Shown in pieces: positions 45,309 to 54,654 of a stretch of 64,000 nt of DNA; the first letter of the stretch is position 1, and each line of letters starts with the position of its first letter. Both the position numbers and the translations under genes were made by a program. The stretch covers positions 1,798,001-1,862,000 of the forward strand of contig NZ_AP018823.1 in the NCBI RefSeq assembly GCF_002217795.2, given 5' to 3'. This DNA is from Aquitalea magnusonii (lineage in GTDB: Bacteria > Pseudomonadota > Gammaproteobacteria > Burkholderiales > Chromobacteriaceae). Under the pieces are notes generated by a model, which did not search any database, was not told the DNA's origin, and worked only from the letters and a program-made list of their open reading frames with translations.

Positions 45309-45491
45309 TCAGTGTTGGTCCGGCTTTGCCGCAGGCTTGTCTTCTACCGGGCGGTCGTCATCCATCAGGATGCGGTGTGCCGGCCCTTCCATATCGTCGA
45401 ACTGGCCGGAGCGGGTGGCCCACCAGAACACCACGGCGATGACAAAGGCCAGCACGATGCTAAGCGGGATGAGCAGGTAAAGACTTTCCAT
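45309..45491 (-). CDS. ccoS: cbb3-type cytochrome oxidase assembly protein CcoS
   Basis: 60 residues: one N-terminal membrane helix (LYLLIPLSIVLAFVIAVVFWWA) and the conserved SGQFDDMEGPAHRILMDDD. CcoS is needed to insert heme and copper into cbb3 oxidase. Its ATG shares one base with the ccoI stop (TGATG), so the two are translationally coupled. Confidence 0.94.
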   Translation of the reverse strand: MESLYLLIPLSIVLAFVIAVVFWWATRSGQFDDMEGPAHRILMDDDRPVEDKPAAKPDQH

Positions 45492-47926
45492 CAGGATTTC
45501 CGTTTGACGAGTCGCAGGGCGTTGCTCACCACGATGAGCGAACTGGCAGCCATGCCCAGACTGGCCAGCCAGGGAGTCAGATGACCACTCATGGCCAGGG
45601 GTAGGGCCAACAGATTATACCCGGCTGCCCACCACAGGTTTTGCCTGATTACGCCCAGCGCCTTTCTGGATAGCGTCAAGGCATACGGAATCAGCGCCAA
45701 TTGGTCTCCCATCAGCACCATATCACCACTGGCGCGCGCCACATCCGTGCCGCCTCCCATGGCCAGGGAGACATCGGCCCGAGCCAGTACCGGCGCATCA
45801 TTGATGCCATCACCCACCATCAACACCCGCTTGCCTGCCTGTTGCAGTTGACCGACAAAGGCCAGCTTGTCTTCCGGGGTGGCGCGGGCGTGCCAGTCGG
45901 CAATGCCCAGGCTGCCCGCCAGGCTTTGGACGGCGCTGGCACCGTCGCCGCTAAGCAAATGCACGCTGCTGCCGTGCTGCTGCAGCTGCCTGACCATGTC
46001 CGCCGCATCCGCGCGCACGGTGTCGCCAACGGCAAATACTGCCTGTGCGCTCTGTTGATTGGCCAGTACCACCAGGGTGCAGTCGGCATGCCAGTCATCG
46101 GGCAGCGCAAGCGGCGCATCCAGCCATTGATTGATGAACTCCAGCGAGCCCAGACGCCACGCCATACCATCAATCTCACCCTCCACCCCCTTGCCGGCAA
46201 CGCTGTCCAGCCGCGCACTGGCCGGGCAGGCCAGGTCTGCCGCGGCCAAGCGGATGGCGTGGGCCACCGGGTGTTCGGATGCCTGCTCCAGTGCGGCGGC
46301 AATCGCCAGTGACTGTGCTGCCGTCTGCCCGCCCAGTTGCATTTGTGCGCGCAGGCGCATGTCGCCATGCGTCAGGGTGCCGGTCTTGTCAAATACCACA
46401 TCGCTGACCCGCGCCAGGGTTTCCAGTGCATGGCCACGGGTGGTGAGCAAGCCCAGTGCCGCCAGATGGCCGGTGGCGGCGGTGAGTGCTGCCGGGGTGG
46501 CCAAGGACAGCGCGCAGGGGCAGGACACCACCAGCACCGCCACCATAATCCACAGCGCACGCGCAGGTTCGATGAAGTGCCAGGCCAGATAGCTGCCAGC
46601 GGCGGCCAGCAGCAGCAGGGCAACAAACCAGCTGGCAAAGCGGTCTGCCGCCACGGCCAGGCGCGGTTTTTCCGCCAGTGCCTTGTCCAGCAGGCGCACA
46701 ATGCTGGCCAGGCGGGTTTGCTGGCCGGTTTGGCTGATTTCTATATAAAGCGGGCTACTGGTATTCACACTGCCGGCAATCACGCTGTCGCCAACGCCTT
46801 TGGCAACAGGCTTGCTCTCGCCACTGATCAATGACTCATTGGCGGCACTGCTGCCATCCAGCACCACGCCGTCACCGGGAATGGTTTCGCCCGGTTTAAC
46901 CAGAATCACGTCGCCAGGATTAAGCATGGCCACGGTAGCTTCCACGGTTTCGCGACTATCCGGCCAGTTGGCCGCGCGATGGGCGAAGGCGGGAATCAGC
47001 TTGACCAGGCTCTCGGTTGCCTCGCCGGCCTTGCGGCGGGCAATCCCTTCCAGATAGCGCCCGCCCAGCAGCAGGAAGACAAACATCGATACCGAGTCGA
47101 AATACACGCCATGCGGAATTTTGTGGATCAAGGCCCACAGGCTGGCAAAGAAGGCGGTGAAAATGCCGATGGTGACCGGGGTGTCCATGCCGACACGGCC
47201 TGCTTTGAGATCGCGCCAGGTGTTCTGATAGAAGGGAACGGCGGAGTAAAGCATCACTGGCAGGGTCAGGATCAGGCTGGCCCAGTGCAGCAACCACAGA
47301 AAGTCGGGGTCGATATCGCCATCTGGTGCCAGATAGATCGGTACTGCATACATCATCACCTGCATCATGGACAGCCCGGCGGCCCATAACCTGCTGATGG
47401 CCTGCTTGCGTTGCTTTTGCGCCAGCGCTTCCTGCCGCTCGGCATCGTAAGGATGGGCGCGGTAGCCAATGGCGGAAATCGCTTCCAGAATCTGCGACAG
47501 CCTGATGCGGCTGTTATCCCAACACACCCGAGCCCGGTGATTGGTGTAGTTGATGTCCACCGACAGCACGCCGGGCAATTGGCGAATGTGCTGCTCGTTC
47601 AACCAGACACAGGCGGCACAGCTAATGCCTTCCAGAATCAGCGCGGCCTCGCGGCTGTTTTCATCGTGCTGGTGTACAAAGCTTTTTTGCAGTTCTTCCG
47701 AGTCGTATAGCCTGATCTGCTGCAAAATATCAGCTGGCAGCGCCTCTGCCTGGCGTGCGCCTTGGGTGCGGTGGGCATAGTACTCGGCCAGGCCGGAGTC
47801 GATGATGGTCTGGGCGACGGCCTGGCAGCCTGCGCAGCAGGTGGCCTCGGTCTGCTCCCGGTAACGCACCGGGAAGTCGACAGATTCAGGGATGGGCAGG
47901 CCGCAGTGAAAGCAGTTATCAGTCAT
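45491..47926 (-). CDS. ccoI: Copper-transporting P-type ATPase CcoI (FixI/CopA2 type)
   Basis: 811 residues. It has an N-terminal cysteine-rich part (CFHCGLPIP, CCAGCQAV) and a metal-binding-type ferredoxin fold whose motif reads GISCAACVWL. Eight membrane segments carry the CPC transport motif (SCPCALSLATP). The phosphorylation site is DKTGTLTHG, with HP at SEHPVAHAI and the hinge VGDGINDAPVLA. CcoI exports or delivers copper for cbb3 oxidase assembly, supported by ccoS directly downstream. ccoNOPG are not in the window. Confidence 0.94.
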   Translation of the reverse strand: MTDNCFHCGLPIPESVDFPVRYREQTEATCCAGCQAVAQTIIDSGLAEYYAHRTQGARQAEALPADILQQIRLYDSEELQKSFVHQHDENSREAALILEGISCAACVWLNEQHIRQLPGVLSVDINYTNHRARVCWDNSRIRLSQILEAISAIGYRAHPYDAERQEALAQKQRKQAISRLWAAGLSMMQVMMYAVPIYLAPDGDIDPDFLWLLHWASLILTLPVMLYSAVPFYQNTWRDLKAGRVGMDTPVTIGIFTAFFASLWALIHKIPHGVYFDSVSMFVFLLLGGRYLEGIARRKAGEATESLVKLIPAFAHRAANWPDSRETVEATVAMLNPGDVILVKPGETIPGDGVVLDGSSAANESLISGESKPVAKGVGDSVIAGSVNTSSPLYIEISQTGQQTRLASIVRLLDKALAEKPRLAVAADRFASWFVALLLLAAAGSYLAWHFIEPARALWIMVAVLVVSCPCALSLATPAALTAATGHLAALGLLTTRGHALETLARVSDVVFDKTGTLTHGDMRLRAQMQLGGQTAAQSLAIAAALEQASEHPVAHAIRLAAADLACPASARLDSVAGKGVEGEIDGMAWRLGSLEFINQWLDAPLALPDDWHADCTLVVLANQQSAQAVFAVGDTVRADAADMVRQLQQHGSSVHLLSGDGASAVQSLAGSLGIADWHARATPEDKLAFVGQLQQAGKRVLMVGDGINDAPVLARADVSLAMGGGTDVARASGDMVLMGDQLALIPYALTLSRKALGVIRQNLWWAAGYNLLALPLAMSGHLTPWLASLGMAASSLIVVSNALRLVKRKS

Positions 47927-48032
47927 GGCGCGCCATTGTAAACAATACTCGAATGCATTGCTTGATCTGGCTCAGTTTCATGCAGTGCGATTTCCGTCTG
48001 ATCCGGGGCGGCATAAAGAAAGGTAAAGCAGC

Positions 48033-49022
48033 ATGATGCAGGCGATTTTGCAGGATGCACCAGGTGGTGCGGATACTCTTTACGTAGCGGATACCGCGCT
48101 GCCGCAGCGGCAGGCGGGCCAGTTGCTGGTGCAAGTCATGGCAGCGGGAGTTAACCGGGCGGATATCGTCCAGCGTGATGGACACTATCCACCGCCGCCC
48201 GGTGCCAGCAGCATTCTGGGACTGGAAATTGCCGGGGTGGTGGTCGAGGCGGACGACAATAGCCGCCATCAGCCGGGCGATGCCGTGTTTGGCCTGGTGG
48301 CCGGCGGTGCCTATGCCGAGTTTGCCCTGCTGGATGAAGTGCTGGCCATCGCCAAGCCGGATGCAATGTCCTGGGTGGAAGCCGCCAGCCTGCCGGAGGC
48401 ATGGATGACGGCTTGGCTGAATCTGGTGCAAGTGGGGCAGGTCAAGGCCGGGGACAATGTGCTGATCCATGCCGGCGCCAGTGGCGTGGGTGCCTGCGCC
48501 ATCCAACTGGCCCGACTGTTGGGCGCGCATGCTTTCGCCAGTGCCGGCAGCGCGGACAAGCTGCAATTCTGCCGCGAGATGGGTGCCGAGCAAGTCTTCA
48601 ATTACAAGGAAACCCCCGCCTTTTCAGGTTTGGTGAAGGACTGGGGTGGTGTGGAGATGATTCTGGACCCGGTCGGGGCATCTCATCTGGCGGAAAACCT
48701 GGCCTGCCTGAAGCAAGATGGCCGCCTGGTGAATATCGGCATCATGGGTGGTGGCAAGGCCGAGCTCAATCTGGGACTGGTGCTGATGAAGCGCCTGTCA
48801 GTGATTGGCTCCACCCTGCGTCCCCAGCCGCTGACGAAAAAAGCCCCGCTGGCGCAGGCACTGGCCGACACCATTCTGCCGGCCATCATGGCGGGCAAGC
48901 TGAATACCACGGTGGATAGCTGCTATCCCTGGCAGCAGGCGGCGGATGCGCATGCCTATATGGAGCGCAATGCCAATCTGGGCAAGGTGGTGCTCACCTT
49001 TGCGCCTGTCATGACCGCGTAA
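48033..49022 (+). CDS. NAD(P)H-quinone oxidoreductase, zinc-free MDR (PIG3-like)
   Basis: 329 residues of the medium-chain dehydrogenase superfamily without structural-zinc cysteines. The substrate half contains NRADIVQRDGHYPPPPGASSILGLEIAG, and the Rossmann motif is HAGASGVGACAIQLARLLGA. This pattern matches PIG3-type quinone oxidoreductases that reduce quinones with NADPH. Two adjacent ATGs can start it. Divergent from ccoI by 106 bp and followed by a terminator. Confidence 0.9.
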   Translation: MMQAILQDAPGGADTLYVADTALPQRQAGQLLVQVMAAGVNRADIVQRDGHYPPPPGASSILGLEIAGVVVEADDNSRHQPGDAVFGLVAGGAYAEFALLDEVLAIAKPDAMSWVEAASLPEAWMTAWLNLVQVGQVKAGDNVLIHAGASGVGACAIQLARLLGAHAFASAGSADKLQFCREMGAEQVFNYKETPAFSGLVKDWGGVEMILDPVGASHLAENLACLKQDGRLVNIGIMGGGKAELNLGLVLMKRLSVIGSTLRPQPLTKKAPLAQALADTILPAIMAGKLNTTVDSCYPWQQAADAHAYMERNANLGKVVLTFAPVMTA

Positions 49023-49086
49023 TCTGCAACACGTACTGTGTGCCCCGTGGGAGGTGTTTCACCTCTGACTGGTATGGATGGGATTC

Positions 49087-49117
49087 GGGGCGATGCGGCT
49101 ATCGCCCCCTTTTTTTT
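49087..49117 (+). terminator. Terminator of the quinone oxidoreductase gene
   Basis: 8-bp stem GGGGCGAT/ATCGCCCC (49087-49094 with 49101-49108), then C and eight T. Confidence 0.88.
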
Positions 49118-49134
49118 GCCTGCCGCGGACACCA

Positions 49135-49169
49135 TGAAAAAAGCCTGCCCTCATGTTTCGGCAGGCTTT
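49135..49169 (-). terminator. Terminator of the gene at 49187-50074
   Basis: Stem AAGCCTGCC/GGCAGGCTT (49141-49149 with 49160-49168); on the minus strand it is followed by TTTTTTCATGG. It faces the previous terminator back to back. Confidence 0.85.
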
Positions 49170-49186
49170 GACTTTATGTGGATTGA

Positions 49187-50074
49187 TCAGGCGGCGGTGG
49201 AGCTGGCCGGCAAGGGCGACAGCGCTTCGATCAGTGCCACTTCCTGAGAGTAAGACAGGTTCTTCATCTTGAGCAGCAGGGCTTCGCCATCCACCTTGAA
49301 GTGCTGGTCCAGTTCCTCGTCTATCATGCAGGTTTCTACTGCCAGCCATACCCCGCGGCAGGAGGCTGCTTCTTCAAAGCGGACATTCTTCAGCACGTGG
49401 GCAATCAATTGCAGCTCGGCGTCGCTAAACTGGCGCGACAGCACGGCTTGTTCACGACGCACGATTTCCGCGTAGCGGTCGCAAATCTGCTGTACCCGCG
49501 CTTCGTCACCATAATGATGCGGTTCGGCTGCGCCGCTCAGGTCGGTGTGATCAAACCAGGCATCAATCAAGGGCTTCAGCTGCGGCAAGTCCTCCTGCCA
49601 CACGCGATGCAGCTCATCGCGAAAATGGGCGTTATCGGTAAAGGACAGCTCGTCAAACGGCATGGCCGGCATGACTTGCTCTTCCAGCGTGCGATTGCCC
49701 ACCCAGATGCGGCCTTCTTCGTCACGGCTCACCGCGCCGCGCCATACCGACTGCTCCTCGGTGGCCAGGTTGTCGACATGGATTTCCACATAGGGCAGGG
49801 CAGGTTCGTCCAGTCCTTCATCTTCAGTCACCAGGCGCAGCGTGATGTCAAACAGGCCGTGCTTGAACACCTCCAGCAACTGCAGGCCATCGTCGTGACC
49901 GGCCAGGATGAACTTGTCCGGCGTTTCGTACACCGCCACGTCGGTAGGATGCTGCGCCGGCTTCATCAGCTTGGCCGACAGCTCGTCTGCCAGCAGGTTG
50001 GCGTCGTTATGATGCACGGCAAAGCCGGTGCGATAGCCTTCATGTTCATGCCACAGGGCGTCCCAGTCATACAT
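49187..50074 (-). CDS. Conserved-looking acidic protein, function unknown
   Basis: 295 residues from MYDWDALWHEHEGYRTGFAVHH, chosen because the 21 residues before it look non-coding. Strongly acidic, no signal peptide or membrane segment. The first half is beta-rich (DVAVYETPDKFILAGHDDGLQ; PYVEIHVDNL), and the second half is helical with many Glu, His and Asp and a CxGVW...CMIDEE pair of cysteines about 12 residues apart. Own terminator, divergent from typA by 151 bp. I do not recognise a family. Confidence 0.65.
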   Translation of the reverse strand: MYDWDALWHEHEGYRTGFAVHHNDANLLADELSAKLMKPAQHPTDVAVYETPDKFILAGHDDGLQLLEVFKHGLFDITLRLVTEDEGLDEPALPYVEIHVDNLATEEQSVWRGAVSRDEEGRIWVGNRTLEEQVMPAMPFDELSFTDNAHFRDELHRVWQEDLPQLKPLIDAWFDHTDLSGAAEPHHYGDEARVQQICDRYAEIVRREQAVLSRQFSDAELQLIAHVLKNVRFEEAASCRGVWLAVETCMIDEELDQHFKVDGEALLLKMKNLSYSQEVALIEALSPLPASSTAA

Positions 50075-50156
50075 GGTCGACTCCTTGATAATCGGTGTTT
50101 GCGCGGATTTTGGCGCGCAGTGTAACCAAATCATCATGCCTTGTCGCGATAATGCT

Positions 50157-50186
50157 TTGGGTAGTTGCCGCTGTCCGTGATAGAAT
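50157..50186 (+). promoter_or_regulatory. Candidate typA promoter
   Basis: TTGGGT (50157-50162), 18 bp, TAGAAT (50181-50186), placing the start about 30 bases before the typA ATG. Confidence 0.5.
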
Positions 50187-50225
50187 CTTACGATTTTTCC
50201 GCTTCAACCGACCGAATTCCGAAAC

Positions 50226-52040
50226 ATGACACGACAGATTCGTAATATTGCCATTATTGCCCACGTGGACCATGGCAAAACCACCCTCGTTGACCAGTTG
50301 CTGCGCCAGTCCGGCACCTTCCGCGAGAACCAGCAGGTAGATGAACGCGTAATGGACAGCAACGATCTTGAAAAAGAGCGTGGCATTACCATTCTGGCCA
50401 AGAACACCGCCATCGATTACGAAGGCGTGCATATCAACATCGTGGACACGCCGGGACACGCCGACTTCGGCGGTGAAGTGGAGCGTGTACTGGGCATGGT
50501 GGACGGCGTGCTGCTGCTGGTGGATGCCGTTGAAGGCCCGATGCCGCAAACCCGTTTTGTAACCAAGAAAGCGCTGGCCCTGGGCCTGCGCCCCATCGTG
50601 GTGATCAACAAGGTTGACCGTCCGGGCGCACGTCCGGACTGGGTGGTGGACCAAACCTTCGACCTGTTCGACAAGCTGGGCGCTACCGACGAACAACTGG
50701 ACTTCCCCATCATCTATGCTTCCGGCCTGAACGGCTTTGCCAAGCTGGAACTGGATCAGGAATCCGACAATATGCGTCCGCTGTTCGACACGGTGCTGAA
50801 GCATGTTCCGCTGCCGAACGGTAGCGCAGACGCACCGCTGCAACTGCAAATCTCCGCACTGGACTACTCCACCTACACCGGTCGTCTGGGTCTGGGTCGC
50901 ATCCTGAACGGCCGCATCAAGCCGGGTCAGCAAGTGGTGGTGATGAATCACGAAGAGCAGGTTGCTGCCGGTCGTATCAACCAGCTGCTGGGCTTCAAGG
51001 GCCTGGAGCGCGTGGAAGTGGCCGAAGCCGAAGCCGGTGACATCGTGATCATTTCCGGTATCGAAGACATCGGTATCGGCGTGACCATCTGTGACAAGGA
51101 TCAACCGGTTGGCCTGCCGGTGCTGTCGGTGGACGAGCCGACCCTGACCATGGACTTCATGGTGAACTCCTCGCCGCTGGCTGGCACTGAAGGCAAGTTC
51201 GTGACCTCGCGTCAGATCCGCGACCGCCTAACCAAGGAGCTGCTGACCAACGTAGCCCTGCGTGTGGAAGAAACCGAAGACTCCGACGTGTTCCGCGTGT
51301 CCGGTCGTGGTGAATTGCACCTGACCATCCTGCTGGAAAACATGCGTCGTGAAGGCTTTGAAATGGCCGTTGCCAAGCCGCGCGTGGTATTCAAGGAAAT
51401 CAACGGCGAGAAGTGCGAGCCGTATGAAAACCTGACCATCGACCTGGAAGATGATCACCAGGGCGCCATCATGGAAGAAATCGGTCGTCGCCGTGGCGAA
51501 CTGACCAATATGGAATCCGACGGCATGGGTCGCACCCGCCTGGAATACCATATTCCGGCCCGTGGCCTGATCGGCTTCCAGTCCGACTTCATGACCATGA
51601 CCCGCGGTACCGGCCTGATGAGCCACGTATTTGACGACTACGCACCGGTGAAGCCGGATATGCCGGGTCGCCATAACGGCGTGCTGATCTCCCAGGAAAA
51701 CGGCGAAGCCGTTGCCTACGCACTGTGGAAGCTGGAAGATCGCGGCCGCATGTTTGTTTCTCCGGGCGACAAGCTGTATGAAGGAATGATCATCGGCATC
51801 CACAGCCGCGACAACGACCTGGTGGTAAACCCGGTCAAGGGCAAGCAGCTGACCAACGTGCGCGCCTCCGGTACTGACGAAGCCGTACGCCTGACCACCC
51901 CGGTGAAGATGACCCTGGAGTCTGCCGTTGAATTCATCGACGACGACGAGCTGGTTGAAATCACGCCCAAGTCCATTCGCATTCGCAAGCGCTACCTGCA
52001 AGAGCACGAGCGTCGCAAGATGAACAAGCAAGCTTCCTGA
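50226..52040 (+). CDS. typA: Ribosome-associated GTPase TypA/BipA
   Basis: 604 residues. It has the translational GTPase motifs AHVDHGKTT (G1), RGITI (G2), DTPGHADF (G3) and NKVD (G4), then EF-G-like domains II, III and V and the TypA-specific C-terminal domain (from about 485). It binds 70S ribosomes and helps 50S assembly and stress or cold adaptation. Monocistronic; codon use is more biased than that of the neighbours (few rare codons), as expected for an abundant translation factor. Confidence 0.97.
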   Translation: MTRQIRNIAIIAHVDHGKTTLVDQLLRQSGTFRENQQVDERVMDSNDLEKERGITILAKNTAIDYEGVHINIVDTPGHADFGGEVERVLGMVDGVLLLVDAVEGPMPQTRFVTKKALALGLRPIVVINKVDRPGARPDWVVDQTFDLFDKLGATDEQLDFPIIYASGLNGFAKLELDQESDNMRPLFDTVLKHVPLPNGSADAPLQLQISALDYSTYTGRLGLGRILNGRIKPGQQVVVMNHEEQVAAGRINQLLGFKGLERVEVAEAEAGDIVIISGIEDIGIGVTICDKDQPVGLPVLSVDEPTLTMDFMVNSSPLAGTEGKFVTSRQIRDRLTKELLTNVALRVEETEDSDVFRVSGRGELHLTILLENMRREGFEMAVAKPRVVFKEINGEKCEPYENLTIDLEDDHQGAIMEEIGRRRGELTNMESDGMGRTRLEYHIPARGLIGFQSDFMTMTRGTGLMSHVFDDYAPVKPDMPGRHNGVLISQENGEAVAYALWKLEDRGRMFVSPGDKLYEGMIIGIHSRDNDLVVNPVKGKQLTNVRASGTDEAVRLTTPVKMTLESAVEFIDDDELVEITPKSIRIRKRYLQEHERRKMNKQAS

Positions 52041-52060
52041 TCTTACAGTCAGGTGACAAC

Positions 52061-52086
52061 AGGCAGCTTCGGCTGCCTTTTTTTTG
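52061..52086 (+). terminator. Terminator of typA
   Basis: 7-bp stem AGGCAGC/GCTGCCT with UUCG-type loop (52061-52078), then seven or eight T. Confidence 0.92.
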
Positions 52087-52117
52087 CGTCACTTTTTATA
52101 TGTAAGCAAATATTTAT

Positions 52118-52146
52118 TTGACTGGGGGTTATTTGATAGATATAAA
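52118..52146 (+). promoter_or_regulatory. Strong sigma 70 promoter of a candidate small RNA
   Basis: TTGACT (52118-52123), exactly 17 bp, TATAAA (52141-52146), in an A+T-rich stretch directly after the typA terminator. Both hexamers match five of six consensus positions. Confidence 0.7.
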
Positions 52147-52152
52147 TACAAA

Positions 52153-52222
52153 TGCGAGGTTTCCCGCCTCGCATCTATCCCCGCTAAACGTTTAATCCCG
52201 GTTCCCGCCGGGATTTTTTTTG
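52153..52222 (+). ncRNA. Candidate small RNA, about 70 nt
   Basis: The promoter at 52118-52146 would start a transcript near 52153. It opens with a perfect hairpin ATGCGAGG/CCTCGCAT (starting at 52152), continues with a single-stranded stretch of about 18 nt containing TATCCCCGC, and ends in an intrinsic terminator with AATCCCGG/CCGGGATT (52194-52201 with 52208-52215) and a run of nine T. No start codon or frame of useful length. Typical layout of a trans-acting small RNA. The next gene starts 240 bp further on, so an attenuator leader is the main alternative. Confidence 0.6.
52194..52222 (+). terminator. Terminator of the candidate small RNA
   Basis: Perfect 8-bp stem, 6-nt loop, T-run from 52214 to 52222. 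Confidence 0.9.
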
Positions 52223-52463
52223 CCTGCGAAGAATATGGGCGCGCAAGGGCGAAACAAGTGACTGTCGGCGCATCCTGGCCGATGGGCAAGCCAGCAACTG
52301 CGTAAAATCACTGGCCTGGCAACCAGTTTGCATGTGGCGAAGTTGTTTTTTATCAGACAAAGGCGGCTACGGCAAGCCGATTGCTACAACTTGCCCTATG
52401 ATCATGCTCAGTCATCCACTTACCTCAACCCGGCCCTGGCCTGGAACGTAGCCCGGAACAAGA

Positions 52464-54041
52464 ATGAAACTGCCCTGCCTATTGCTGACGGCCATGCTGG
52501 CCGGTCTATCCCAGTCTGCTCTTGCTACACGCCCCCTGGTGTTTTGTGCCGAAACCGCACCGGAAGGTTTTGATCCGGCCTTGTGGGATAGTGCCTCCAC
52601 TTATAATGTCACGCGCCAGATCTTTCAGGGCCTGGTGGCTTTCAAGCGGGGCGGGACGGATATTGTCCCGTCATTGGCCAGCAAGTGGGAGCTATCGCCC
52701 GACGGGCTGAGTTACACCTTTCATTTGCGCAAGGGTGTCAGCTTTCACAGTACGGAATACTTCAAGCCAAGCCGGCAGTTTGATGCCGATGACGTGCTGT
52801 TCACCATCCAGCGCTGGATCGATCCCGACTTGCCCTTCAACAAGGCATTCAAGACCCAGTTGCTTGGGCCTGCCAATTATGGCCTGGCCCAGGCCGTGCA
52901 GCAGCTTGAAAAGCTGGACCCTTATACGGTTCGTATCCGGCTGAAACAGCGCAACGCCACTTTTCTGACCCTCCTGGCAATGGGCTTTGCCGGCATGCAA
53001 TCCGCCGAGTATGCAAATCAACTATTGCAGCAGCACCGTCCGGCAGATATCAACCAGTTTCCGGTGGGAACCGGTCCTTACCAGTTCAAGAGCTACGCCA
53101 AGGATTCTGCCGTGCGCTTTGTGGCAAACCCGCATTACTGGGGGCGTCCGCAACTAAGCAGCAGCCTGATTTTTGCCATCGTGACCGATCCGCAAGTGCG
53201 CATCCAGAAACTGAAAGGCAATGAATGCCAACTGGCAGCCGCGGTGCGTGAGGCCGATCTGGACGGTTTGCAAGCCGACCCGGCGCTCAAGGTGGCCAGT
53301 ACCGGTGCCATGAATATTTCTTACCTGGCGTTCAATCTGAAACGGCCACAGCTAGCCAGCAGGGATGTACGCACGGCGCTGGATATTGCCATCGATCGCA
53401 ATACCTTGTTCAAGGCCATGTTCCCCAAGGGCGGGGCGATTCAAGCGGTGAATCCTTATCCGCCCTCGGTGTGGGGGTGGAATGCGCACAATCGCAACGA
53501 ATACAACCCGGCCAGGGCACGACAGCTATTGGCCAAGGCTGGTTATCCCAATGGTTTTGCTCTCACCTTGTGGGCCTTGCCTGTGCAGCGGCCCACCAAC
53601 CCCAATGGCAAGCTGATGGCGCAGATGATCCAGCAGGACTGGGCAAAAATTGGCGTCAAGGCCACGATCCAGAGCTATGAATGGGGTGAGTACCTGCGCC
53701 GGGCAGGGCAGGGCGAGCACGATGTCTATATGAGTGGCGTCACCAGCGACTCTGGCGATCCGGATGATTTTCTTTCCACATCACTTTCCTGTGCGGTCAG
53801 CAAGCAGGGGCAGCGCTTTTGCAATGCCGATTTTGACCAACTGCTGCTCAAAGCCCGGCAGAGTAACGACCGTCGGCAGCGTGCTGCCTACTACATGCAG
53901 GCGCAGGAAATCTTCAAGCGCGAGCGCCCCTGGATCACCATGGCGCACTCGCGCATTTACATTCCGATGCGCAAGGAGGTGCAGGGTTTCATCATGAACC
54001 CCAATGGCTCGTTTGCCTTTGAGGATGTCTATCTGAAGTAG
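52464..54041 (+). CDS. ABC transporter substrate-binding protein, dipeptide (DppA) type
   Basis: 525 residues, family SBP_bac_5. The signal peptide is MKLPCLLLTAMLAGLSQSALA. The mature start RPLVFCAETAPEGFDPALWDS and the YTFHLRKGVSFHS, PVGTGPYQFKSY and RQFDADDVLFTIQRW blocks are those of DppA/OppA-like proteins. It binds peptides or related solutes in the periplasm. No permease or ATPase genes follow, so it is either an orphan binding protein or uses a transporter encoded elsewhere. A hairpin follows the stop. Confidence 0.93.
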   Translation: MKLPCLLLTAMLAGLSQSALATRPLVFCAETAPEGFDPALWDSASTYNVTRQIFQGLVAFKRGGTDIVPSLASKWELSPDGLSYTFHLRKGVSFHSTEYFKPSRQFDADDVLFTIQRWIDPDLPFNKAFKTQLLGPANYGLAQAVQQLEKLDPYTVRIRLKQRNATFLTLLAMGFAGMQSAEYANQLLQQHRPADINQFPVGTGPYQFKSYAKDSAVRFVANPHYWGRPQLSSSLIFAIVTDPQVRIQKLKGNECQLAAAVREADLDGLQADPALKVASTGAMNISYLAFNLKRPQLASRDVRTALDIAIDRNTLFKAMFPKGGAIQAVNPYPPSVWGWNAHNRNEYNPARARQLLAKAGYPNGFALTLWALPVQRPTNPNGKLMAQMIQQDWAKIGVKATIQSYEWGEYLRRAGQGEHDVYMSGVTSDSGDPDDFLSTSLSCAVSKQGQRFCNADFDQLLLKARQSNDRRQRAAYYMQAQEIFKRERPWITMAHSRIYIPMRKEVQGFIMNPNGSFAFEDVYLK

Positions 54042-54069
54042 GCGGCATTCCACCCTGCGCCACAAAAGA

Positions 54070-54093
54070 ACAAGGCCGCTGCAGCGGCCTTGT
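54070..54093 (+). terminator. Palindromic hairpin after the binding-protein gene
   Basis: Perfect 24-bp palindrome beginning ACAAGGCCGC, which would fold as a 10-bp stem with a TGCA loop. There is no T-run. It shares ACAAGGC/GCCTTGT ends with the hairpin at 384-410. Confidence 0.5.
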
Positions 54094-54366
54094 GAGTACT
54101 CCCCGTCAACATGTGCCATTTCTGGCTGTTTTGGCTTTTGTTGTTGTACTGGCGGTCCTTGCTCCAGTTGCGGTCCCACCCGGCATCCAGAGCATTCGGT
54201 CCAGCCTTCCCCCTGCTTACTTCCCGTCTTAAGCACCTTCCCCGATGCTGTTCTTGGTGTGGCGTCGATGTGCCACATCAGGCTGATAACAGCGGCTGAT
54301 CTATGTTGGCCTGCTTGTTGCCGTCTGACGATTTCATCTTATCGCCTGCATTTTTTCTGGCTAGTC

Positions 54367-54380
54367 TTTTTACGTAAAAA
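54367..54380. promoter_or_regulatory. Palindrome 1 upstream of the efflux operon
   Basis: Perfect 14-bp palindrome TTTTTACGTAAAAA. Confidence 0.4.
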
Positions 54381-54392
54381 TGACGGAAATAT

Positions 54393-54412
54393 ACTAAGTA
54401 TACCTACTTAGT
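54393..54412. promoter_or_regulatory. Palindrome 2 upstream of the efflux operon, probable operator
   Basis: Perfect inverted repeat ACTAAGTA-TACC-TACTTAGT (8-4-8), the best operator candidate in the region. Its size suits a dimeric or paired-dimer TetR regulator such as the one encoded at 60526. Binding is inferred. Confidence 0.55.
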
Positions 54413-54418
54413 GTGGTG

Positions 54419-54443
54419 TAAATGTCATTTTTATTAACATTTA
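54419..54443. promoter_or_regulatory. Palindrome 3 upstream of the efflux operon
   Basis: Inverted repeat TAAATGT-N11-ACATTTA. The ACATTTA half resembles the ACATTTATGAATGT core of the AcrR operator known from E. coli. Confidence 0.4.
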
Positions 54444-54654
54444 TTAATAGATAAGACCATCAAATACTTAATTAATACACTTGGCTCAGCTAGCTTCTGC
54501 ATGGCTGATCAGAAAAATGACTATGCTTTACCAGTCTTTACCGTTAAATAGTCAAGCATACAGTCGCGTATGTATTTAAAATGTCAGCACTGCCCAATGA
54601 GCAGCCTTGCACTGGCTCAGCGCAGTTCCCATAAAATCAAGCTCTGGAATGTTT

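Larger units (their letters stand above)
54042..54654 (+). promoter_or_regulatory. Regulatory region of the RND efflux operon
   Basis: 613 bp without a credible gene. After the hairpin at 54070-54093 the left part is unremarkable; from 54330 to 54560 it is strongly A+T-rich and holds three dyads listed separately. This is the likely promoter and operator area of the efflux operon; the start site is not evident. Confidence 0.6.
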
